This document shows positions 27,002-33,605 of a stretch of 64,000 nt of DNA, one piece after another. Made by a program: the position numbers and the translations under genes. The notes beneath the pieces are model-generated. The model did not search any database. It had not been told where the DNA came from and saw nothing but the letters and a program-made list of their open reading frames with translations. Origin of the DNA: Cellulomonas wangleii (GTDB taxonomy: Bacteria > Actinomycetota > Actinomycetes > Actinomycetales > Cellulomonadaceae); the NCBI RefSeq assembly GCF_018388445.1, contig NZ_CP074405.1:868001-932000 (forward strand), given 5' to 3'. How positions within the stretch are numbered: the stretch's first letter is position 1; each line of letters opens with the position of its first letter.

Positions 27002-28276
27002 TCACGCGGCCTCCTCCGGTGCCGCGGCCCAGGGCAGCCACGCCCGGACCGTGAACGTGCCGTCGGCGCGTGCCCCCGCGTCGAGCTCGCCCCCGGTGAG
27101 TCGCAGCCGCTCGGCCAGCCCCGTCAGCCCCCAGCCGGACGACGGCAGCCGCGTGGCGGGCGCCGTGGGCGGCACGGGGTTGCTCACCTCGAGCGCCACG
27201 CGCTCGCCCGGCGCCCCGTGGACGCGGACGTGGACCGGCGCGCCCGGCGCGTGCTTGCGGGCGTTGGTCAGCGTCTCCTGCACGACGCGGTACAGGTGAC
27301 GGCTGGTGGACGCCGGCAGTCGCGCCAGGTCGTCGTGCGCGACGCGGTCCAGCTCGACGGTCACGGGTGAGCCCGCCGCGCGTGCGTCGTCGACGAGCTC
27401 CTGGACCTGCGCGAACGTCGGCTGCGGCCGTGACTGCTCGTCCGCGGGCGACGGCTCGCGCAGCAGGCCGAGCACCTCGCGCAGCTCACCGAGGGCCTCG
27501 TGCGCGTTCTCCCGGACGACGGCAGCGGTCTGCCGGACCTGCTCCGGGTCCAGGCCGGTGCGGTACTCCAGGGCGCCCGAGTGCAGCGCGACCAGGGACA
27601 GGCGGTGCGCCAGCACGTCGTGCATCTCGCGGGCGATGCGGTTGCGCTCGCTCGCCCGGGCGGAGTCGTCGAGGGCGTCCGCCTCACGGCGCGCGATCGC
27701 CGCCTGCTCGCGCAGGGACGTCACCAGCGCGCGCCGCCCCCCGATGAACATGCCCGTCACGACGACGAGCGCGGCGAACGCCGCGGTCATGATGACGGTC
27801 CACAGCTCGTCGGTTCCCGCGGTGCCATCGTCGACGACCACCCACGCGCTGAACGCGCGCTCGCCGACGAGCATCGCCCCGAGCCACAGGGCGTACACCG
27901 GCAGGATCTCCGACCAGCGCCGCCGCGTGGCGAGCGACACCACCGCCAGGAGCACGAGGCCCGAGGCGAGGACCGAGAACGAGCCGACGATCACGAGCAG
28001 GCCGGTGACCAGCAGCGGGGACCGGTACCGGCGCAGGTACAAGGGGACGCAGGCGAGCAGGCAGACCGCGTCCAGCACCATCCAGAAGACGGTGCCCGGC
28101 CGGTACTCGACGGGCCCGAACGCACCGTCCAGGGAGGTGATGTAGGCCGCGGCGTAGGTGAGGAGGCCCGCGCCCACGCCCATGCCCACCCCGAGCACGA
28201 GGCGCCACGTGCGCGCCCACACCCGGCCCCGCCGCCCCGCGTCGGGCGCGGGGTCGGGTGTGGCGGTCCTGGTCAC
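27002..28276 (-). CDS. NarL-type sensor histidine kinase (first kinase of the operon)
   Basis: A 424-residue paralogue of the kinase at 24914-26197. It has five or six membrane helices in residues ~20-185 (for example SLDGAFGPVEYRPGTVFWM between the first two), then HisKA_3 with ERNRIAREMHDVLAHRLSLV (His219), then the ATPase domain with SSGWGLTGLAERLRLTGGEL. The two kinases differ mainly in the membrane part, so they may read different signals into one regulator. Start GTG 28276 is fixed by TAGCAT six bases upstream, indicating a leaderless transcript that probably runs through the regulator and second kinase. The 106-base gap before the regulator contains GC-rich short repeats. Confidence 0.9.
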   Translation of the reverse strand: MTRTATPDPAPDAGRRGRVWARTWRLVLGVGMGVGAGLLTYAAAYITSLDGAFGPVEYRPGTVFWMVLDAVCLLACVPLYLRRYRSPLLVTGLLVIVGSFSVLASGLVLLAVVSLATRRRWSEILPVYALWLGAMLVGERAFSAWVVVDDGTAGTDELWTVIMTAAFAALVVVTGMFIGGRRALVTSLREQAAIARREADALDDSARASERNRIAREMHDVLAHRLSLVALHSGALEYRTGLDPEQVRQTAAVVRENAHEALGELREVLGLLREPSPADEQSRPQPTFAQVQELVDDARAAGSPVTVELDRVAHDDLARLPASTSRHLYRVVQETLTNARKHAPGAPVHVRVHGAPGERVALEVSNPVPPTAPATRLPSSGWGLTGLAERLRLTGGELDAGARADGTFTVRAWLPWAAAPEEAA

Positions 28277-28349
28277 GCAGCGATGCTAGGCGGACCGGGT
28301 CGTCGTCCGGATCGGTCGCGCGGACGACCCGCGCCCCTGACCCCGCGTC

Positions 28350-28739
28350 TCACGGCAGGTCGCCGGGGTCGAGGGTGTGCCGGTCGCCCACGAAGGGTGC
28401 CAGCGACGACGGCGCCGGGAACGGCAGCTCGTAGGTCGTGACGACGCCCTCGCCGACGGCGTTCATGTCGTCGTCCTTGACGACGACGCGGTGCGCCCCG
28501 ACCTCGACCAGGCGCACGCGCCGGACGCTGCCGTCCGCGCGGGTGAGCTGCCACAGGTCGCCCAGCCAGTGCAGGCCGCGCTCCTCGAGCGCGGCCTCGG
28601 CCTCCAGCCAGTCGACCGGTCCCGTGACGTCGCGGCCCAGGCGGTCGACGGCCACGTACCCGTCGCCCTGCGGGCGCACCCAGCCCAGCACCTCACGGTC
28701 ACCGCTGCGGCGGTGCTCGACCCACGTCTCGTCCAGCAT
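28350..28739 (-). CDS. Hypothetical protein, conserved-looking
   Basis: A 129-residue soluble protein beginning MLDETWVEHRRSGDREVLGW. Alternating hydrophobic and charged residues and repeated short strands (DGYVAVDRLGRDVTG, VRRVRLVEVGAHRVVVKDDD) suggest a mostly beta fold, and it ends DRHTLDPGDLP. I do not recognise a family. Start ATG 28739 has TACGCT six bases upstream, so it appears leaderless. It lies 73 bases upstream of the first histidine kinase in the same direction but has its own probable promoter. It is divergent from the CPBP protease gene. Confidence 0.7.
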   Translation of the reverse strand: MLDETWVEHRRSGDREVLGWVRPQGDGYVAVDRLGRDVTGPVDWLEAEAALEERGLHWLGDLWQLTRADGSVRRVRLVEVGAHRVVVKDDDMNAVGEGVVTTYELPFPAPSSLAPFVGDRHTLDPGDLP

Positions 28740-28887
28740 CCCCGGAGCGTAGGCCGCGCGGCCCGGGACGGGGCAGGGCATTTCCGGCACGGCCGTGCCC
28801 GCCGTCGGCCGCGGGACGGAGCCGCGCGCCGCCGGCGTCGACCGCGTGGCGGACGCGGACGCGGCCCGCGAGCCGGACGATGGACCG

Positions 28888-29829
28888 GTGAGCAGCCACA
28901 CCGTCCACGACGTCCACGAGGTCCCCGGCACCTACCCGTACCACCGGCTGCAGCGGACGAGCCCGGACTCCCGCTGGTGGCGGCCCCTGCTCGTCGGGCT
29001 GCTCGGCCTCGGCCTGTACGTCGGGATCCTCGTGGCCGGCGGTGTCCTGACGATGGTGACCGCGGTGACGTCCGGCCCCGGCGGCCTCGAGGCGCTCGAG
29101 CAGCTGGACGTGGCCGACCTGGCCCAGCCGCTGCCGTTCACGCTCGCGATGCTCTCCATCATCGCGATGCTCCCCGCGGTGCTCGTGGCCACGCGCCTGC
29201 TCGGGGCGCGCCCCGTCGGGCTCCTCGTCTCGGTCGCAGGTCGTGTGCGCTGGGGGTGGGCGGGACGGTGCCTGGCCGCGTCGGCCGTGCTGACGGTGGT
29301 CGTGCAGGGCGGTGCCGCGCTCCTGGACGCGGCGCAGGGCGTGACCTGGCAGCCCCGCGTCGACGCGTCGTCCTGGCTGATGACCGGGCTGGTGCTGCTG
29401 CTGGTGCCGGCGCAGTGCGTCGCGGAGGAGGTCGTGTTCCGCGGGTACCTCGCGCAGACGATCGGCACGTGGCTGCGGCACCCCGCGTTCGCGGTGGTGC
29501 TGCCGGTCCCGCTGTTCGTCCTCGGTCACACGTACGTCGGGCTCGCCATGGTGGACACCGCGGTGTGGGCGCTGACGATGGGCTGGCTGGTCTGGCGGAC
29601 CGGCGGCCTGGAGGCCGCGGCCGCGGCGCACGTGGTCAACAACGTCGTGGTGTTCACCCTCGGGGCCTTCGGGCTGGCGGACCTGGACGTCGTCGACATC
29701 GGACCGCTCGCGCTGGCCGTGTCGACCGCCTCGACCCTGGCCTACGCGGGCGCGGTCGAGGTGCTGCTGCGCCGCACCGGTCCCGCCCGCGTCCGCGTCG
29801 TCGCGCCGGGGGTGTCACCGGTGTCGTGA
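28888..29829 (+). CDS. CPBP-family intramembrane glutamic protease
   Basis: A 313-residue membrane protein with about eight hydrophobic segments. It carries the Abi/CPBP (type II CAAX-protease-like) motifs in order: E180-E181-VVF-R185 (AEEVVFRG), then VLGHTYVG with the second-motif His, then HVVNNVVVF. Such enzymes cleave within or near membranes; in bacteria they have been tied to bacteriocin immunity and peptide processing. GTG 28888 is fixed by GACGAT six bases upstream. The XRE/TPR regulator starts 53 bases downstream, and a small secreted peptide follows that gene, which makes peptide processing an attractive role (inference). Confidence 0.87.
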   Translation: MSSHTVHDVHEVPGTYPYHRLQRTSPDSRWWRPLLVGLLGLGLYVGILVAGGVLTMVTAVTSGPGGLEALEQLDVADLAQPLPFTLAMLSIIAMLPAVLVATRLLGARPVGLLVSVAGRVRWGWAGRCLAASAVLTVVVQGGAALLDAAQGVTWQPRVDASSWLMTGLVLLLVPAQCVAEEVVFRGYLAQTIGTWLRHPAFAVVLPVPLFVLGHTYVGLAMVDTAVWALTMGWLVWRTGGLEAAAAAHVVNNVVVFTLGAFGLADLDVVDIGPLALAVSTASTLAYAGAVEVLLRRTGPARVRVVAPGVSPVS

Positions 29830-29882
29830 CGGGAGTCCACCCGCCCCTTCCGTGCGGCGGGGCAGGTCCCTATCGTGAGGGC

Positions 29883-31178
29883 GTGCACCCAGTCAGCGAA
29901 CGCATCCGCGACGCCCGTGAGCGCTCCGGCCTGTCCCAGGCCGACCTCGCCCGCGCGGCCAGGATGCACCCCAGCTACGTCTCGCACCTGGAGCGCGGCG
30001 TCCGGGGGCCCGGTGACGGCGCCCTCGAGCGGCTGGCCCGCGCCCTGGGGGTCACCACCACGTACCTCGAGCAGGGTGAGCGCTCACCCGCGTACCGCGC
30101 GTCCGAGGCGGCCGTCGTCCGCGCCCGTCAGCTGCTGCGCGCCGGCCGCGCGGCGGAGGCCGTCACCGAGCTGCAGGACGTGGACCTCGACTCCCTCGAC
30201 GTCGACCAGGGGGCCCGCGTGCTGCTGGCCCGTGCCGAGGCCCTCGACCTGTTCGGTGACCTGGAGGGGGCCTCGCGGGTCCTGGTGGACACCGCGCGGC
30301 TGCTCATGGACGGGCACCGCCCCCGCCGTGCCGCGTACGCGACGACGCGGCTGGTGATGACCCTCATCGAGGCGGGTGACGTGCACGGGGCCGTGCGGGC
30401 GGGCGAGGAGCGGCTGGCCGTGCTCGCCGGGACGGCGGCCGGCACCGACGAGCTGTTCCGGCTCGAGACGACGCTGGTGTGGGCGTACGTCGCCCGGGGG
30501 GACGCGACCTACGCGCGGGTGCGGGGCAACGAGCTGCTCGCGCGCGCCCTGGTGCACGGGTCCGCGCGCGCCGTCTGGTCGGTGCACTGGAACCTCGCGT
30601 TCGTCGACGACGCTCTCGGTGACGCGCAGGACGCGCTCGGGCACCTGGGCGCGGCGCTGGCACTGGCCGGCGGTGCCGAGGCCGACCGGGACGTGCCGCG
30701 GCTGCGGCTCGACCTGGCGGACCTGCTCCTGGCCGTGACCCCCGCCCGGCCGCACGAGGCGCTGGCGGAGCTGGACGCGGCGGGGACGGCGCTCGAGGTC
30801 GCGGAGTCGGCCGTCGAGCTGGCGCGTGCGGCCACCACCCGCTGCCGGGCCCTGCTCCTGCTGGGTCGGTACGGTGCGGCGCTCGAGCAGGCCCAGCGGG
30901 CGGTCGACCTGCTCGGTTCCGGGCAGCGGCGCGACGCCGCGCCCGCGCTGGAGGCGTTGGGGGACGCGCTGCTGGCGTCGGGCGACCGCAGCGCGGCCGT
31001 CAAGACGTACCGCCAGGTGGAGGACCGGCTGGACCTCGTGCCCGCGGGCCGCTCGTCGGCGGTCGCGTGGCGGCGCCTGGGGGACCGGCTGCGCGCGGCC
31101 GGCGACGACCGCGTCCGCGTCGCGGAGGCCTACCGGCGGGCGCTCGACGCCGCCGGTGTGGGGACGCCCCGCCCCTGA
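29883..31178 (+). CDS. XRE-family regulator with C-terminal TPR repeats
   Basis: A 431-residue regulator. Residues ~4-60 form an XRE helix-turn-helix (RIRDARERSGLSQADLARAA, then HPSYVSHLERGVRGP). From about residue 70 to the end come helical TPR-like repeats (for example AEAVTELQDVDLDSLDV, ALEQAQRAVDLLGSGQRRDA, GDRSAAVKTYRQVEDRL). This HTH-plus-TPR plan is that of the RRNPP peptide receptors of Firmicutes and of many uncharacterised actinobacterial regulators. GTG 29883 has TATCGT at 29871-29876, six bases upstream. The gene is flanked by an intramembrane protease and a small exported peptide. Confidence 0.87.
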   Translation: MHPVSERIRDARERSGLSQADLARAARMHPSYVSHLERGVRGPGDGALERLARALGVTTTYLEQGERSPAYRASEAAVVRARQLLRAGRAAEAVTELQDVDLDSLDVDQGARVLLARAEALDLFGDLEGASRVLVDTARLLMDGHRPRRAAYATTRLVMTLIEAGDVHGAVRAGEERLAVLAGTAAGTDELFRLETTLVWAYVARGDATYARVRGNELLARALVHGSARAVWSVHWNLAFVDDALGDAQDALGHLGAALALAGGAEADRDVPRLRLDLADLLLAVTPARPHEALAELDAAGTALEVAESAVELARAATTRCRALLLLGRYGAALEQAQRAVDLLGSGQRRDAAPALEALGDALLASGDRSAAVKTYRQVEDRLDLVPAGRSSAVAWRRLGDRLRAAGDDRVRVAEAYRRALDAAGVGTPRP

Positions 31179-31212
31179 CGCACGTCCGCCGCAGCGGGCC
31201 ACGCACGGCTGC

Positions 31213-31246
31213 GACACGCCCGGGTGACGGGCGACTTGGGCGTGTC
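31213..31246. terminator. Inverted repeat downstream of the XRE gene
   Basis: GACACGCCC (31213-31221) and GGGCGTGTC (31238-31246) form a perfect 9-bp inverted repeat with a 16-base spacer, 35 bases past the XRE/TPR stop. It may be a terminator, or an operator in front of the peptide gene, whose start is 98 bases further on. Confidence 0.45.
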
Positions 31247-31343
31247 TACCACGGTATGCCCGGAGTCATTGCACCGGCGACACCTCCTCGGGACGATGCC
31301 TGGGTGCCGGACGGTCCGGCGCACCAGCCCGAAGGAGTTCCAC

Positions 31344-31466
31344 ATGAAGAAGCTCACCGTCGCCACCCTGACCGCCGTCGTCGCCCTCGCCGGGCTGGTC
31401 GGCGTGCCGGCCGCGGCGACCGCCTCGTCGCAGGTGCAGGCGCCCTGCTGCAAGATCGCGTTCTGA
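31344..31466 (+). CDS. Small secreted peptide, candidate signalling pheromone
   Basis: A 40-residue precursor with a textbook Sec signal: MKK, a hydrophobic core (LTVATLTAVVALAGLVGV), then PAAATASS. Signal peptidase cleavage after ATA or thereabouts would release a peptide of about 11-13 residues ending QVQAPCCKIAF, with an adjacent Cys pair. GAAGGAG at 31331-31337 is ideally placed for ATG 31344, and a hairpin terminator follows 28 bases after the stop, so this is a discrete small gene. It is downstream of an XRE/TPR regulator and an intramembrane protease. No function is proven; alternatives are a tiny cell-wall or antimicrobial peptide. Confidence 0.68.
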   Translation: MKKLTVATLTAVVALAGLVGVPAAATASSQVQAPCCKIAF

Positions 31467-31493
31467 CGGGAGCGATCCCACCCGATGCGCTCG

Positions 31494-31535
31494 CGCCGCC
31501 GGCTCCGGGGCCTCCCGTGCCCCGGGCCGGCGGCG
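31494..31535. terminator. GC-rich hairpin terminator
   Basis: CGCCGCCGG plus CCGGGG on the left pair with CCCCGGG plus CCGGCGGCG on the right across a 9-base loop (31511-31519), giving about 16 bp with one unpaired position. It lies between the convergent peptide gene and the 74-residue protein gene and probably ends both transcripts. Confidence 0.65.
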
Positions 31536-31551
31536 CGGGTGCCCCGCTGCG

Positions 31552-31776
31552 TCACCGACCCGGCTGCCCGCGCAGCAGGAGCACGGACTCGACCGCGTCG
31601 ATGCGGATGCACGGTGCGGCGCCGGACGGTCCGACGAACACCACGTTCCCCGACAGCAGGCAGGACAGCGGACCGGTGTACTCGCGGCCGGAGAGCGTCC
31701 GGACGACGACCTCGCACCCGTCGAGGTGGCTGAGGTAGGCGCGCACGCCGGCGAGCGCGGGATCCACCGGGTCCAT
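31552..31776 (-). CDS. Small protein with Sm/LSm-like pattern
   Basis: A 74-residue protein, MDPVDPALAGVRAYLSHLDG.... After a short helix it shows the strand pattern of an Sm-type barrel: GCEVVVRTLSGREYTGPLSC, then NVVFVGPSG, then a closing strand IRIDAVESVLLL. That is the V-x-V-x-L-x-x-G-x-x-x-x-G-x-L arrangement seen in LSm/Hfq-like folds, but similarity is structural-pattern level only and no RNA-binding residues can be asserted. ATG 31776 has TAGGTT six bases upstream (leaderless). It is convergent with the peptide gene. Confidence 0.6.
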   Translation of the reverse strand: MDPVDPALAGVRAYLSHLDGCEVVVRTLSGREYTGPLSCLLSGNVVFVGPSGAAPCIRIDAVESVLLLRGQPGR

Positions 31777-31892
31777 CGGCCGAACCTATCCCTCGCGACG
31801 GCTCCCGCGCGTCGCCCGTCCCGGTGGTGCGTCACCGTCACGCCCGCAGCGGCGTCGGGGTGAGGAGTGCCGGGCGTGAGGAGCGCTGCGTG

Positions 31893-33194
31893 TCAGCGGG
31901 GGCGGCGCCGGCGCAGCGCCTCGCGCAGCGGCGGGACGACCGTGCCAGCCCGAGCGAGCGCGACGCGGGTGCGGCGCCGGCTGCGCACCACCCCGAGCAC
32001 GCCCGCGACCCACGGCACGACGAGCACGGCGAACGCCACCCGGTACGCGTCGAGCGTGTACGTGCTCACCCCGGGGGGTGACACGAGCTCGAGGACGACC
32101 CCGACGGCCAGGACCCCGATGATCGTGGAGGCGAAGCCGCCGGTGTTGACGAACCCCGTGGCCGTGCCCAGCCGGTCGGGAGGGGTGAACGTGCGGGCGT
32201 AGTCGATGCCGACGAGGGACACCGGGCCCCCGGCCCCGAGGACGATCGCGAAGACCACCAGCTGGGCGAGCGGCCGGGGGGTGTCGGGGACGAGCACGGT
32301 GACCCAGGCGACGAGCGTGGCCCCCGCCGACATCAGCACCACCCACGACCGCCGCAGCGGGTGCCGCCCGGTGAACAGGCCGACGACCGGGCCCGTCACC
32401 ATCGCGGACAGCGTCATCGCGGTGAGCAGCAGGCTCGCCTCGGCCGGGGTGCGGCCCTGGGCGGTGACGAAGAACGGCACGCCCCACAGCATCGCCACGA
32501 CGCTGAACGAGAACGGCGTGAGGAAGTGGGACCAGAAACCCAGCCGGGTACCGGCGGGCTGGGCGGCGAGCCGCACGGCGGGGACGAAGCGCTCCCGGGC
32601 GGCGGGTGCCGGCGGCCGCAGGGGCGGCGCGCCGATCCCCACGGCCGCGGCCACGGTGACGGCGGCGCCGGCGACCGCGAGCACGCCGAAGGTCGTCGTC
32701 CAGCCGGACGTGTGCAGGACCCACGCCACGGCGAGGGCGGACACGATCTGCCCCGACTGGCCGACCAGGCCGGTGACCTGCACCATCACCGGGACACGGC
32801 GGGGCTCGAAGCGTTCGGCGATGAGCCGGCACGCACTGATGAAGATGGCCGCGTCGCCCCCGCCGATCAGGGCACGGGCGAGCAGCGCCGTGGGCACGTC
32901 GTCGGCCACCGCCAGCACGCCCTGGCCGACGGCCATGACGGCGGACCCCACCGTGATGAGGGTGCGGGCGCCGAGCCGGTCGACCAGCCGCCCGGCGGGG
33001 ATCTGCAGGCCGGCGTACACGGCGAGCTGGAGCACCGAGAACAGGGCCAGCCCGGTGGCCCCGAGGTCGAACCGGTCGATGGCCTCGACCCCTGCCACGC
33101 CCAGCGCCGTGCGGTGCACAACGGCGACGAGGTAGGCCACCGCGGCGACCGCCCACACGGCCGTGGCCCCGGCAGGCCCCCGCTGCCTCGTCAT
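31893..33194 (-). CDS. Major facilitator superfamily transporter
   Basis: A 433-residue MFS permease with 12 predicted membrane helices. The motif-A-like loop GRLVDRLGARTLITVGS lies between helices 2 and 3, a central cytosolic loop around residues 195-215, and GRHPLRRSWVVLMSAGA is the corresponding loop of the second half. The sequence YARTFTPPDRLGTATGFVNTGGFAS is typical of MFS proteins related to nitrate/nitrite or sugar-phosphate carriers, but no substrate can be assigned. Start ATG 33194 follows a GGGGG run. It is divergent from the candidate small RNA and the large helicase-like gene. Confidence 0.85.
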   Translation of the reverse strand: MTRQRGPAGATAVWAVAAVAYLVAVVHRTALGVAGVEAIDRFDLGATGLALFSVLQLAVYAGLQIPAGRLVDRLGARTLITVGSAVMAVGQGVLAVADDVPTALLARALIGGGDAAIFISACRLIAERFEPRRVPVMVQVTGLVGQSGQIVSALAVAWVLHTSGWTTTFGVLAVAGAAVTVAAAVGIGAPPLRPPAPAARERFVPAVRLAAQPAGTRLGFWSHFLTPFSFSVVAMLWGVPFFVTAQGRTPAEASLLLTAMTLSAMVTGPVVGLFTGRHPLRRSWVVLMSAGATLVAWVTVLVPDTPRPLAQLVVFAIVLGAGGPVSLVGIDYARTFTPPDRLGTATGFVNTGGFASTIIGVLAVGVVLELVSPPGVSTYTLDAYRVAFAVLVVPWVAGVLGVVRSRRRTRVALARAGTVVPPLREALRRRRPR

Positions 33195-33341
33195 GCATCC
33201 CCCGATCGTGGTCACCGACCGGGGGAGGAGTGATGTCGCCCCTGGTCGGGTGTGCTGCCGGCGTTGACTCGGTCGTGCCGGGCCCGCCCGTGCCGTCCTG
33301 CCCCTCGATGATCCCACCCGCGCGGGCACCGGCCTGGACAG

Positions 33342-33370
33342 TTGACCAAGAGGTCGCCAGGGCGCATCAT
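33342..33370 (+). promoter_or_regulatory. Orphan sigma-70-type promoter
   Basis: TTGACC (33342-33347), a 17-base spacer and CATCAT (33365-33370) predict a transcript start near 33377. No open reading frame with a ribosome site follows; instead there are two stem-loops, the second followed by GCTCGTTCC. This identifies the following stretch as a candidate non-coding RNA. Confidence 0.6.
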
Positions 33371-33376
33371 TGAACC

Positions 33377-33466
33377 CGACGGTGCGTATCGCCTGCCCCC
33401 TGCGCGGTGCGCACCGTCTTCAGCTTCGATGTGACGGGACGGGCCCAGCGGCCCGTCCCGTCGCTC
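33377..33466 (+). ncRNA. Candidate structured small RNA (~90 nt)
   Basis: Directly after the promoter at 33342-33370, GACGGTGCG (33378-33386) pairs with CGCACCGTC (33410-33418) around a 23-base loop containing GCCTGCCCCCTGC. A 14-base linker follows, then a perfect 13-bp terminator hairpin (33433-33462). The C-rich exposed loop resembles the C-rich loops of actinobacterial 6C-type RNAs and could pair with Shine-Dalgarno sequences, but it has a run of only five C and only one such loop, so I do not assign it to the 6C family. Confidence 0.5.
33433..33462 (+). terminator. Intrinsic terminator of the candidate small RNA
   Basis: A perfect 13-bp GC stem (33433-33445 with 33450-33462) with loop CAGC, followed by GCTCGTTCC. 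It lies 143 bases before the next gene's start, far from any upstream CDS on this strand, which is why it stands out. The remaining 33470-33590 stretch shows nothing else. Confidence 0.65.
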
Positions 33467-33605
33467 GTTCCGGGCTGTCGCGCGCAGGGCCGGCGCGCGG
33501 GGCCCGGCGGGGTCGCGCCACCCGTGCGGGTGCAACCCCGCGCAACCCTGACGGTTCCGGCGTGGCCGCCGGAGGATCGGGCCGCCCCGCGGTTACCGTG
33601 CCAGG

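Noticed and set aside
33377..33466. Assignment of the candidate small RNA to the 6C family
   Set aside because: 6C RNAs have two hairpins each with at least six C in the loop; here only one loop is C-rich and it has five consecutive C.
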